The notes beneath the pieces are model-generated. The model saw nothing but the letters and a program-made list of their open reading frames with translations. It was not told where the DNA came from and did no database searches. Positions 51,054-59,892 of a stretch of 64,000 nt of DNA are shown here, piece by piece. Source of the DNA: CAWKGV01 sp963849305 (GTDB taxonomy: Bacteria; Pseudomonadota; Alphaproteobacteria; Acetobacterales; Acetobacteraceae); contig CAWKGV010000007.1 in the NCBI GenBank assembly GCA_963849305.1, positions 124,001 through 188,000 of the forward strand, given 5' to 3'. A program made the position numbers and the translations under genes. Position 1 is the first letter of the stretch. Each line of letters starts with the position of its first letter.

Positions 51054-51383
51054 ATGTCGTTCGCTCGCGCGCTCAAGCGCAGGCTCAAGGCGGCGGTCGC
51101 GCCAGTCGTGTTCCTGTCGCTCGTGGGCTATTTCGCTTGGAACGCCACGAACGGCGAGCATGGGCTTCTGGCCTTCGCCCAGCGTAAGGTGCTGTTGAGC
51201 CAGGTACAAGCCGCCCTGGCTGCCGCGGAATCGGAGCGAGATTCTTGGGTCCGCCGTGTAACCGGCCTGCGCAGCGATAATATCGAGGCGGATACACTTG
51301 ATGAGCAAGCCCGCGCCATGCTCAACCTGTCTGACCCCAACGACATCATTGTAATGTACTCCGCGCAGGACCGGCTGTTCTGA
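51054..51383 (+). CDS. FtsB/DivIC-like septum formation protein
   Basis: This 109-residue bitopic protein has a short basic N-terminus, one membrane segment (VAPVVFLSLVGYFAWNA) and a coiled-coil periplasmic part (LLSQVQAALAAAESERDSW). It fits the septum-formation-initiator family, which with FtsL and FtsQ assembles the division site. The gene lies between eno and the PDH genes, a common alphaproteobacterial arrangement. A GAGGAGAGGT ribosome-binding site precedes the ATG. Confidence 0.85.
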   Translation: MSFARALKRRLKAAVAPVVFLSLVGYFAWNATNGEHGLLAFAQRKVLLSQVQAALAAAESERDSWVRRVTGLRSDNIEADTLDEQARAMLNLSDPNDIIVMYSAQDRLF

Positions 51384-51396
51384 GGCAGCGCCCGCC

Positions 51397-52530
51397 GTGA
51401 GGCCCTCCCTTCTTGCCGTCACGCCACTGGCGCCCTGGCCGATGCGCGACGGCCATACCTTGCGCGTTGCCCAACTTCTCGCGGAATTGTCGCATCTGTG
51501 GGCGATCACCCTGGTAGCGCCAGCCGGGCCAGTTCCGGCCGCGGTGGCCGAGCACGTTCTAGTTGCCGAGCCCGCCGGCGGTTCCACCCGTCCGTGGCAT
51601 TTCGATGCTGGCCCGCTCGGCCTCGGTGTGGATCACGCGGCGCGCGCCAGGCGGTTCGATGGCGCGGTGGTCTGGGCGGGAGCGGAGGCGGTCTGGTTCG
51701 ATCGGCCCCATCTGCCGCCAGCGGTCGTGGACCTGATCGATTGCAATGCACTCGAGTTCTGGCGCGCGGCCCGGACCTGTTCCGGCGCGCGGGCCAAGCT
51801 GGTGCAACTTCGCGAGCTTGCCGCATCAATCCCCTATGCCCGGCGCACGTTCCGAAGCTTTGCAGCGACTGTATGTGTGGCACCGACCGACGCGAAATGG
51901 CTTCGGGCAATGGGTGGAGGCGGACGGGTCCACGTCGTACCCAATGGCGTCGCGCTCCGCTCGCCACCGCCCGCTCCGGCGCCTGATCCGGTGCTCGCGT
52001 TCACCGGCTCACTTGATTACCATCCGAATGTCGACGCCGCGGTACTCGCAGCGAGGGAGATCTGGCCACTTATTCAAAAGGCGCAGCCTGGGGCGAGGTT
52101 CGTCATCGCCGGACGGCAGCCAGTCGAAGCGGTTCGGTCACTTGGCAGTGAGCCCGGCATTTCGGTCGAGGGGGACATTCCCGATATGGCCGCCGTGTTC
52201 GCCCGAACCCGGGTGGCCATCGCGCCGATGCGGGCCGGCTCCGGCATCAAGAACAAGATTCTTGAGGCATGGGCCGCGTCCCGGCCAGTGGTGATGACGC
52301 CAGTGGCCGCCAGCGGTTTGGCCCTGCCCGCCGGGCACAAGGAGCTGGTGTGCAGTGGTGGCGACGCGCTCGGGAAGACAGCTGCATGGCTGTTATCGGA
52401 CCCAGCGGCCGCGGCGAGGCTGGGCGCCGCGGCACGGATGCATGTCGAGCAGCACTACTCGTGGGCACAGCAGGCAGCGCGGCTTACCGAGCTGATCGAG
52501 GCATCCCAGCGCGCAGCCAGAGAGGTCTGA
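51397..52530 (+). CDS. glycosyltransferase (GT4-like)
   Basis: This 377-residue protein has a two-domain GT-B layout. The C-terminal half carries VLAFTGSLDYHPNVDA, FVIAGRQPV and APMRAGSGIKNKILEAWAASRPVV, the sugar-nucleotide-binding region of family 4 glycosyltransferases. The N-terminal half starts LLAVTPLAPWPMRDGHTLRV. The sugar and acceptor are unknown. It starts with GTG and follows the FtsB-like gene closely, before pdhA. A glycosyltransferase at this position is unusual and may be an insertion into the eno-pdh region. Confidence 0.85.
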   Translation: MRPSLLAVTPLAPWPMRDGHTLRVAQLLAELSHLWAITLVAPAGPVPAAVAEHVLVAEPAGGSTRPWHFDAGPLGLGVDHAARARRFDGAVVWAGAEAVWFDRPHLPPAVVDLIDCNALEFWRAARTCSGARAKLVQLRELAASIPYARRTFRSFAATVCVAPTDAKWLRAMGGGGRVHVVPNGVALRSPPPAPAPDPVLAFTGSLDYHPNVDAAVLAAREIWPLIQKAQPGARFVIAGRQPVEAVRSLGSEPGISVEGDIPDMAAVFARTRVAIAPMRAGSGIKNKILEAWAASRPVVMTPVAASGLALPAGHKELVCSGGDALGKTAAWLLSDPAAAARLGAAARMHVEQHYSWAQQAARLTELIEASQRAAREV

Positions 52531-52635
52531 TCCCGGTCGACCGCATCCCACGGGGCGGCAATTTTGCTGGCCGGTGACTTGCCGCCACTACCCGGCGGGC
52601 ATTACCTCTCGGTCCAACAGTCCGGGAGTGAGGAG

Positions 52636-53649
52636 ATGGCCCAGCCGGCCGAGAAGAAGGCCAAGCGTGCCAAGCCACGCGCGGCATCGCTCGACAAGGA
52701 GCGGCTCCTCACCGCGTATCATGACATGCTGCTGATCCGCCGCTTCGAGGAGCGCGCGGGACAGCTCTACGGCATGGGACTGATCGGCGGCTTCTGCCAT
52801 CTTTACATTGGCCAGGAAGCGGTGGTGGTCGGGATGCAGATGGCGATCGAGGAGGGCGATCAAGTCATAACCTCCTACCGCGATCACGGCCACATGCTCG
52901 CAACTGGCATGAACCCGCGCGGGGTGATGGCGGAACTTACCGGCCGCCATGCCGGCTACTCGCACGGCAAGGGCGGGTCGATGCACATGTTCAGCAAGGA
53001 GAAGAATTTCTTCGGCGGGCACGGCATCGTCGGCTCACAGGTCAGCCTGGGCACCGGGATCGCGTTCAGCAACCGCTATCGCCAGAATGATCGCGTCTGC
53101 GTCACTTATTTCGGCGAGGGCGCGTCGAACCAGGGGCAGGTTTTCGAGAGCTTCAATCTGGCGGCGCTGATGAAGTTGCCGGTCGTCTATGTGATCGAGA
53201 ACAACAGGTACGGGATGGGCACCAGCGTGGAGCGGGCCTCGGCTTCGCCGGATCTCTCCAAGAACGGCGTCCCCTGGGGAATTCCCGGAATGCAGGTGGA
53301 CGGGATGGACGTGCTCGCCGTCAGGCAGGCCGGCGAGCAAGCGGTGGCGCACTGTCGCGCCGGCAATGGCCCCTACCTGCTGGAGATGCGCACCTATCGC
53401 TACCGCGGGCACTCGATGTCCGACCCCGCGCGCTATCGCACCCGCGACGAAGTGCAGGCGATGCGGACCCAGCATGATCCGATCGAGGGCGCGGCTCACA
53501 AGTTGCAGGAGAACGGGGTTGACGAAGCGGACCTCAAGCGGATCGACGATGAGGTGCGAAAGGTCATCCAGGAAGCCGCCGAGTTTGCCCAGTCGAGCCC
53601 CGAGCCTGACCCGTCCGAGCTTTGGACCGACGTGCTGCTGGAGGGCTGA
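52636..53649 (+). CDS. pdhA: pyruvate dehydrogenase E1 alpha
   Basis: This 337-residue subunit binds thiamin diphosphate with E1 beta to decarboxylate pyruvate. Signatures seen are CHLYIGQEAVVVGM, RDHGHMLATGM and the ThDP motif FGEGASNQGQVFESF followed by YVIENNRYGM. The ATG at 52636 follows GGGAGTGAGG. It ends 3 bp before pdhB. Its presence with E2 and E3 shows the alphaproteobacterial two-chain E1 type of PDH. Confidence 0.96.
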   Translation: MAQPAEKKAKRAKPRAASLDKERLLTAYHDMLLIRRFEERAGQLYGMGLIGGFCHLYIGQEAVVVGMQMAIEEGDQVITSYRDHGHMLATGMNPRGVMAELTGRHAGYSHGKGGSMHMFSKEKNFFGGHGIVGSQVSLGTGIAFSNRYRQNDRVCVTYFGEGASNQGQVFESFNLAALMKLPVVYVIENNRYGMGTSVERASASPDLSKNGVPWGIPGMQVDGMDVLAVRQAGEQAVAHCRAGNGPYLLEMRTYRYRGHSMSDPARYRTRDEVQAMRTQHDPIEGAAHKLQENGVDEADLKRIDDEVRKVIQEAAEFAQSSPEPDPSELWTDVLLEG

Positions 53650-53652
53650 GCA

Positions 53653-55048
53653 ATGGCGACGCAGGTGCTGATGCCGGCGCTCTCGCCCACCATGACCGAG
53701 GGCAAGCTCGCCCGGTGGCTGAAGAAGGAGGGTGAGGAGGTGCGGGCCGGCGACGTGATCGCCGAGATTGAGACTGACAAGGCGACCATGGAAGTGGAGG
53801 CGGTGGACGAGGGCAAGCTTGCCAAGATCCTCGTTGAGGAAGGAACTGAAGGCGTGCCGGTCAACACGCCTATTGCAGTGTTGGGGCAGAACGGAGAAGA
53901 CGTATCAGCCGCCTCCGCTCCCGCTCCGCGGCCGAGAGAAGCGCCGGCCGAGCCGAAGGCAGAGGCCGAAGTGGAGGATACGCGCGCGATCGCCGCCCGT
54001 GGCGCGCAAAGCCAACGCGCGCCCGAGGCGCAGGCCGTTCCCGAGCCTCGGCCCGAGAAGGATTGGGGACCGACCAAGCCAACCAGCGTGCGCGAGGCGC
54101 TTCGAGATGCGATGTCCCTGGAAATGCGCCGTGACGAGCGGGTGTTCCTGATCGGCGAGGAGGTCGCGGAATACCAGGGCGCCTATAAGGTGAGCCAGGG
54201 CCTGCTCGACGAGTTCGGCAAACGCCGCATCATCGACACGCCGATTACCGAGCATGGCTTCACCGGTATGGCCATAGGGGCGGCGCTGAACGGCCTGCGG
54301 CCCATTGTCGAGTTCATGACCTTCAACTTCGCCATGCAGGCAATGGACCAGACGATCAACTCCGCCGCCAAGACGCTCTACATGTCGGGCGGGCAGATGG
54401 GTTGCCCGATTGTTTTTCGCGGCCCGAACGGCGCCGCGGCGCGGGTCGCCGCGCAGCACAGCCAGTGCTACGCGAGCTGGTATGCGCATGTCCCCGGGCT
54501 GAAGGTCGTGGCACCTTGGTCATCGGCGGACGCCAAGGGCCTGTTGCGCTCGGCGATCCGCGACCCCAACCCGGTGATCGTGCTCGAGAACGAGATCCTC
54601 TACGGCCACAGCTTCGAATGCCCCACCGATGAGGACTTCATCGTCCCGATCGGCCAGGCGAAGATCGAGCGGCCGGGAGATCGGGTAACGATCGTGGCGT
54701 TCAGCATCATGGTGGGGGTGGCGATGAAAGCCGCCGAAACCTTGGCGTCCGAGGGGATCGAAGCGGAGGTCATCAACCTTCGCTCGTTGCGTCCGCTGGA
54801 TACCGCGACGATCGTGGCGAGCGTAAAGAAGACCAACCGCGTCGTTTCGGTTGAAGAAGGCTGGCCGTATGCCGGCATCGGCGCAGAGATCGCGATGCAA
54901 GTGATCGAGCAGGCGTTCGATTGGCTTGATGCGCCTCCCGTGCGGGTCCACGGCGCCGACGTGCCGCTGCCATACGCCGCGAAATCTCGAACGCCTGGCC
55001 CTGCCGCAGCCCGAATGGGTCGTGGATGCGGTGAAGAAAATCCTCTGA
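53653..55048 (+). CDS. pdhB: pyruvate dehydrogenase E1 beta with N-terminal lipoyl domain, C-terminus frameshifted
   Basis: An N-terminal lipoyl domain has IETDKATMEVEAVDEG with the modified lysine. An E1-beta transketolase-like domain (residues from about 140) follows, with EEVAEYQGAYKVSQGL and EIEVPITEHGF-type text. As read, the last codons after PYAA (54978) run off family. Skipping one A in GCGAAATC at 54979-54986 gives NLERLALPQPEWVVDAVKKI and a stop at 55048, matching normal E1 beta ends. The restored protein has 464 residues. A lipoyl domain on E1 beta is known in several alphaproteobacteria. Confidence 0.92.
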
Positions 55049-55061
55049 GGCGGAGCATGCG

Positions 55062-56447
55062 ATGGCCACGAACATTTTGATGCCGGCGCTCTCGCCCACC
55101 ATGACCGAAGGCACGCTCGCGCGCTGGCTCAAGAAGGAAGGCGAGGAGGTCAAGTCCGGTGACGTGATCGCCGAGATCGAGACCGACAAGGCCACGATGG
55201 AAGTCGAGGCCGTGGACGAGGGCTTGCTGGGCAAGATCCTCGTGGCAGACGGCACTCAGGGCATCAAGGTGAACGATCCGATCGCCGTCCTGGTGCAGCC
55301 CGGCGAGGACGTGCCGTCCGGCGCTCCGGCCTCCGCGCCGCAGCCAAGCCAGGCGGCCGCCCCGCCGGAAGTCGCTCCGGCAAAAGCTGCGCCGCCACCT
55401 GCTCAGGCAGCGCCCGATTCGTCGCCGGTCATCGAGAAGGCCCCGGTTCGCGCCCCTGCACCGCGCTCGGTCAGCTCAGCCACCGCTTCCTCCGGCAACG
55501 GGCAGGATGCGGACGGCGGAAGAATCTTCGTCTCGCCGCTGGCACGACGCATGGCCCAGCAGGCCGGGATCGACCTGCGGGCGCTCAAGGGTAGCGGCCC
55601 CGGCGGGCGGATCGTCAAGGCCGACATCGAGGGCGCCGTGGCGGGGGCTCGGCCCGCTCCTCAGGTCGAGCCCTCGGCGCCCCCGGCCGGGCAAGCGCCG
55701 CCCTCCGCGCCGACGGTGCGCCCGCCGGCACCGGCCCCGGCGATCACCGCGCCGCACCGGCTGGTGCCGAACACCACGATGCGCAAGGTGATCGCCCGGC
55801 GGCTCACCGAGGCGAAGCAGACGATACCGCATTTCTATGTCTCAATCGACCTCGATATCGATTCGCTGCTCAAGTTGCGGAGCGAATTGAACGCCAAATC
55901 GCCGAAGGAAGGGCCGGGCGCGTTTCGGCTCTCGGTTAACGATCTGCTGATTAAGGCCGCGGCGGTCACCCTGCGACGCATCCCGATGGTAAACGCCACC
56001 TATACCGACGAGAACATCATCCTCTACGACGATGTCGATATCAGCGTCGCGGTTTCCATCCCGGACGGGCTGATAACGCCGATCATCCGGAAGGCCGACC
56101 AGAAAGGGCTGACGCAAATCAGCAACGAAATGAAAGGGCTGATCGAACGGGCGAAGTCCGGCAAGCTGAAGCCGGAGGAGTTCCAGGGTGGCGGGTTCTC
56201 GATCTCGAACATGGGGATGTACGGCGTGACGGAGTTCGCCGCGGTGATCAATCCGCCGCAGGCCGCGATCCTGGCGGTCGCGGCCGGGCAGCAGCGGGCG
56301 GTCGTGAAGGACGGCCAGCTCGCGGTAGCGACGATGATGACCTGCACGCTTTCGGTCGATCATCGCGTGGTGGACGGCGCACTCGGCGCGGAGTGGCTGG
56401 CTGCGTTCAAGTCGGTAGTCGAAGACCCGCTGAGCCTGATGCTGTGA
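55062..56447 (+). CDS. pdhC: pyruvate dehydrogenase E2, dihydrolipoamide acetyltransferase
   Basis: This 461-residue core subunit has one lipoyl domain (IETDKATMEVEAVDEG). A Pro/Ala-rich linker and the peripheral-subunit-binding domain follow (SPLARRMAQQAGIDLRALKG with GPGGRIVKAD). The catalytic domain holds SVDHRVVDGALGAEW, with the active-site histidine. It transfers acetyl groups to CoA. Its lipoyl domain is very similar to that of pdhB, suggesting internal duplication. It starts 14 bp after the restored pdhB stop. Confidence 0.96.
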   Translation: MATNILMPALSPTMTEGTLARWLKKEGEEVKSGDVIAEIETDKATMEVEAVDEGLLGKILVADGTQGIKVNDPIAVLVQPGEDVPSGAPASAPQPSQAAAPPEVAPAKAAPPPAQAAPDSSPVIEKAPVRAPAPRSVSSATASSGNGQDADGGRIFVSPLARRMAQQAGIDLRALKGSGPGGRIVKADIEGAVAGARPAPQVEPSAPPAGQAPPSAPTVRPPAPAPAITAPHRLVPNTTMRKVIARRLTEAKQTIPHFYVSIDLDIDSLLKLRSELNAKSPKEGPGAFRLSVNDLLIKAAAVTLRRIPMVNATYTDENIILYDDVDISVAVSIPDGLITPIIRKADQKGLTQISNEMKGLIERAKSGKLKPEEFQGGGFSISNMGMYGVTEFAAVINPPQAAILAVAAGQQRAVVKDGQLAVATMMTCTLSVDHRVVDGALGAEWLAAFKSVVEDPLSLML

Positions 56448-56473
56448 TCGCGGCAGCCAAGGGGACTTCCGGT

Positions 56474-57874
56474 ATGCCCGATCAGACGTTCGACATTATC
56501 GTGGTCGGCGGCGGGCCTGGCGGCTACGTTGCCGCGATCCGGGCGGCCCAGCTCGGTATGAAGGTCGCGGTGGTGGAGCGCGAGCATCTGGGCGGCATCT
56601 GCCTCAATTGGGGGTGCATCCCGACCAAGGCGCTGCTGCGCACCTCCGAGATCAACCACCTGCTGCATCATTTGGCGGAGTTCGGGTTTGCCGCCGACAA
56701 TCCGCGCTTCGATCTCGAAAAGGTGGTGAAGCGCTCGCGTGCGGTGGCGAAGCAGCTCTCCTCCGGTGTCGGGCATCTGCTGCGCAAGAACAAGGTAACG
56801 GTTTTCGATGGCGCTGGCCGGCTCGACGGCAAGCAGACGCTTGCCGTCGAGAAGGACGGCAAGCCACTCGCCATGCTGAAATCACCCCACATCGTGCTCG
56901 CGACCGGCGCACGGGCCCGCCAGCTTCCGGGGCTCGAGGCCGATGGCAAGCTGATCTGGTCGTATAAGGAGGCGATGATCCCGCCGGCGATGCCGAAATC
57001 CCTGCTGGTGATCGGCTCCGGCGCGATCGGCATCGAGTTCGCCAGCTTCTATCTCAACATGGGCGCGGCGGTGACCGTGGTGGAGGTGCTGAAGCGCATC
57101 CTGCCCGTGGAGGACGAGGAGATCAGCGCCTTCGCCCACAAGGCGTTTCAGAAACAGGGCATGAAGATCCTCACCGGCGCGGCCGTGAAAAGCGCCAAGA
57201 AAAACGGCGACAGCGTGACGGTCGCGGTGGAGGCGAACGGGAAAAGCCAAGAAGTCACCGTCGATCGCGTGATTTCCGCCGTCGGCATCGTCGGCAATGT
57301 CGAGAATATCGGCATCGAGGGCACCGGCATTCAGGTGGAGCGCACGCATGTGGTAATCGACGAGTACTGCCGCACAGCGGAGCCGGGCGTCTATGCGATC
57401 GGAGACCTCGCTGGCCCGCCCTGGCTCGCGCACAAGGCGAGCCATGAGGGCATCATCTGCGTCGAGAAGATCGCCGGGCTCAACGACGTGCATCCGATGG
57501 ACGTGGCCAACATACCGAGCTGCACCTATTGCCGTCCGCAGGTCGCGTCGGTGGGGCTGACCGAGGCTCGCGCCAAGGAGAGCGGCCACGACGTCAAAGT
57601 CGGTCATTTCCCGTTCGTCGGCAACGGCAAGGCGATCGCGATGGGCGAGCCGGAGGGAATGGTGAAGACCGTCTTCGACGCCGGGACCGGGGAGCTGCTT
57701 GGCGCGCACATGGTCGGCGCCGAAGTCACCGAGATGATCCAGGGCTACACGATCGCGCGCACGCTTGAGAGCACGGAGGCGGAGCTGATCCACACGATCT
57801 TCCCGCATCCCACCATCTCGGAGACCATGCACGAGGCGGTGCTCGACGCATACCAGCGTGCGGTCCATTATTGA
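56474..57874 (+). CDS. lpdA: dihydrolipoamide dehydrogenase (E3)
   Basis: This 466-residue flavoprotein reoxidises dihydrolipoyl groups with NAD. FDIIVVGGGPGGYVAA binds FAD and GGICLNWGCIPTKAL carries the redox cysteine pair. LLVIGSGAIGIEFA binds NAD, and HTIFPHPTISETMHEA holds the catalytic His at the dimer interface. The ATG at 56474 follows AAGGGGA. It completes the E1-E2-E3 set. Ohr-type enzymes may also use it through lipoylated proteins. Confidence 0.95.
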   Translation: MPDQTFDIIVVGGGPGGYVAAIRAAQLGMKVAVVEREHLGGICLNWGCIPTKALLRTSEINHLLHHLAEFGFAADNPRFDLEKVVKRSRAVAKQLSSGVGHLLRKNKVTVFDGAGRLDGKQTLAVEKDGKPLAMLKSPHIVLATGARARQLPGLEADGKLIWSYKEAMIPPAMPKSLLVIGSGAIGIEFASFYLNMGAAVTVVEVLKRILPVEDEEISAFAHKAFQKQGMKILTGAAVKSAKKNGDSVTVAVEANGKSQEVTVDRVISAVGIVGNVENIGIEGTGIQVERTHVVIDEYCRTAEPGVYAIGDLAGPPWLAHKASHEGIICVEKIAGLNDVHPMDVANIPSCTYCRPQVASVGLTEARAKESGHDVKVGHFPFVGNGKAIAMGEPEGMVKTVFDAGTGELLGAHMVGAEVTEMIQGYTIARTLESTEAELIHTIFPHPTISETMHEAVLDAYQRAVHY

Positions 57875-57880
57875 GGCGCC

Positions 57881-58348
57881 ATGAACAAGCCGCTTTACGA
57901 GCAGGATTTCTACCAGTGGTCGGCGGAGCAGGGCCGTGCCCTGCGCGATGCCGGAACCGCGCGGATCAACACACCAACTCCGATCGACTGGGAGAACGTG
58001 GCCGAGGAGATCGAGACGTTGGGGCGTTCCGAACGCGCGACATTGCGCAGCCGGCTATCGGTGGTTTTGGAGCACTTTCTCAAGCTTCAGGCTTCGCCAG
58101 CCGAACTGCCGCGCAATAGCTGGATGGATACTATCGACGCCCAGCGAGTGGAGATCGAGCGGCTGCTTGAAGAAAGCGCGAGTCTGCGCCGGGAGGTGGC
58201 CGGCATTATCGAGGCGGAGACAGCGCGCGCGCGCCGGACCGTCAAGCGGGCACTGGCGCGCTACGCTGAGGAGCCGTCGATCGATCTGTCGCAACTTACC
58301 TTCACCGAGGATCAGGTGCTGGGTGACTGGTTCCCTAACCGCGCTTGA
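57881..58348 (+). CDS. DUF29 protein
   Basis: This 155-residue protein is helical and charged, and starts MNKPLYEQDFYQWSAEQGRA. It has the DUF29 pattern IDWENVAEEIETLGRSERATLRSRL (residues about 37-61) and a C-terminal FTEDQVLGDWFP. The function of the family is not known. It lies six bases after the lpd stop and before lipA, so it is expressed with the PDH-lipoate genes. Confidence 0.85.
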   Translation: MNKPLYEQDFYQWSAEQGRALRDAGTARINTPTPIDWENVAEEIETLGRSERATLRSRLSVVLEHFLKLQASPAELPRNSWMDTIDAQRVEIERLLEESASLRREVAGIIEAETARARRTVKRALARYAEEPSIDLSQLTFTEDQVLGDWFPNRA

Positions 58349-58382
58349 CGGCCCCGACCGCGCCATCCACTTCTAGGTCGCC

Positions 58383-59363
58383 ATGCCAACCCGGCTCCTC
58401 ATAGATCATCGCCTGGGCGCGGCGCCTCCGGCGCGCCATCCCGAGAAGGCGCACCGGCCGGACAGCCCGATCCAGCGTAAGCCGGCGTGGATTCGGGTAA
58501 AGGCGCCGACGCACCCGATTTATCACGAGACCCGCGCGCTCATGCGCGAAAACCGGCTGGTGACGGTCTGCGAGGAGGCCGCCTGCCCGAATATCGGCGA
58601 GTGCTGGAGCCAGCGCCACGCCACCATGATGATCATGGGCGAGGTCTGCACCCGCGCCTGCGCCTTCTGCAACGTTCGCACTGGCCTGCCCGCGCCGCTC
58701 GATGCCGACGAGCCCGCGCGCGTCGCCGACGCGGTCGCCCGGCTCGGGTTGCGGCATGTCGTCATCACCTCGGTCGATCGCGACGACCTGCCCGATGGCG
58801 GGGCGGCCCATTTCGCCGCCGTGATCCGCGCCATTCGCGCCGCCGCTCCGGCCACGACAATCGAAGTGCTGACCCCCGACTTCCTGCGCAAATCGGGTGC
58901 GGCCGAGATCGTGATCGAGGCCGGGCCTGACGTATTCAATCACAACCTGGAGACGGTGCCTCGGCTATATCCTACGATTCGTCCCGGCGCCCGCTATTAC
59001 CAATCGCTTCGCCTGCTGGACCGAGTGAAATCACTTGATCCTCGGATCTTCACCAAGTCGGGGTTGATGGTCGGCCTTGGCGAGCAGCGGATCGAGATCC
59101 TGCAAGTCATGGATGATTTGCGTATGGCGGATGTGGATTTTCTTACACTGGGTCAATACTTGCAGCCGACCGTCAAGCACGCTGGAGTGGATCGTTTCGT
59201 CACCCCCGACGAGTTCGCGGAATACGCCACGCTGGCCCGCGCCAAGGGATTTCTGCTGGTATCGGCCGCCCCGTTGACCCGCAGTTCCTACCACGCGGAT
59301 GACGATTTCGCCGCCCTACGAACCGCCCGCAACGGGGTGCTCGTCGGCGCGGTCGCCGATTGA
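58383..59363 (+). CDS. lipA: lipoyl synthase
   Basis: This 326-residue radical SAM enzyme inserts sulfur into octanoyl groups on lipoyl domains. The auxiliary cluster cysteines are Cys63, Cys68 and Cys74 in CEEAACPNIGEC. The radical SAM cluster is Cys89, Cys93 and Cys96 in CTRACAFC. A conserved RSSYHA near the end fits the serine that ligates the auxiliary cluster. It lies in one direction with the PDH genes, whose E1-beta and E2 lipoyl domains it would mature. Confidence 0.97.
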   Translation: MPTRLLIDHRLGAAPPARHPEKAHRPDSPIQRKPAWIRVKAPTHPIYHETRALMRENRLVTVCEEAACPNIGECWSQRHATMMIMGEVCTRACAFCNVRTGLPAPLDADEPARVADAVARLGLRHVVITSVDRDDLPDGGAAHFAAVIRAIRAAAPATTIEVLTPDFLRKSGAAEIVIEAGPDVFNHNLETVPRLYPTIRPGARYYQSLRLLDRVKSLDPRIFTKSGLMVGLGEQRIEILQVMDDLRMADVDFLTLGQYLQPTVKHAGVDRFVTPDEFAEYATLARAKGFLLVSAAPLTRSSYHADDDFAALRTARNGVLVGAVAD

Positions 59364-59365
59364 GT

Positions 59366-59842
59366 ATGCCCACCCACGCCGAGCGCCGTCTCGTCCCCTA
59401 TCACCCCGAGCAGCTCTTCGAGTTGGTCGCCGATGTCGCCCGCTACCCAGAGTTCCTGCCCTGGTGTGTCGCCGCACGGGTGCGCAGCCGCACCGCCACC
59501 GAGGTTCTCGCCGATCTCACCATCGGCTTCGGCCCGTTCCGCGAAAGCTTCACCAGCCGTGTGACGCTGGAGCGCCCGCACCGGATCAAGGTGCGGTATG
59601 AAAAGGGCCCGTTCAGGTATCTCAACAATCAATGGGACTTCATTCCCCATGCGGCCGGGACTGAAGTGAGCTTTTTCGTCGATTTCGAGTTTCGCAGCCG
59701 CATTCTGCAAGCCGCCATCGGCGTTGTGTTCAACGAGGCGGTACGTCGCATGGTGAACGCATTCCACAAACGTGCCCGCCAGATTTATGGTCCGTCCCCC
59801 AGGCTAGCGGAACCCGCGCCCGCCGCTCCCGCCGAGGGCTGA
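59366..59842 (+). CDS. RatA/Coq10-like START-domain protein
   Basis: This 158-residue protein has the SRPBCC (polyketide-cyclase-like) fold: ERRLVPYHPEQLFELVADVA, YPEFLPWCVAARV and WDFIPHAAGTEVSFFVDFEF. Homologues are annotated as ubiquinone-binding Coq10 or as RatA, a ribosome-interacting toxin-like protein. Position next to lipA in alphaproteobacteria is a known pattern. The ATG at 59366 is used, since lipA stops at 59363. Confidence 0.82.
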   Translation: MPTHAERRLVPYHPEQLFELVADVARYPEFLPWCVAARVRSRTATEVLADLTIGFGPFRESFTSRVTLERPHRIKVRYEKGPFRYLNNQWDFIPHAAGTEVSFFVDFEFRSRILQAAIGVVFNEAVRRMVNAFHKRARQIYGPSPRLAEPAPAAPAEG

Positions 59843-59892
59843 CAGGCCGCTTGAGGCCTGCTTTGCTCCGATGCCCAAGCCGGAGACCGACG

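Noticed and set aside
55049..55080. Extended pdhB reading frame overlapping pdhC
   Set aside because: The tail has no family similarity, whereas a one-base correction gives the normal E1-beta end and stop at 55048.
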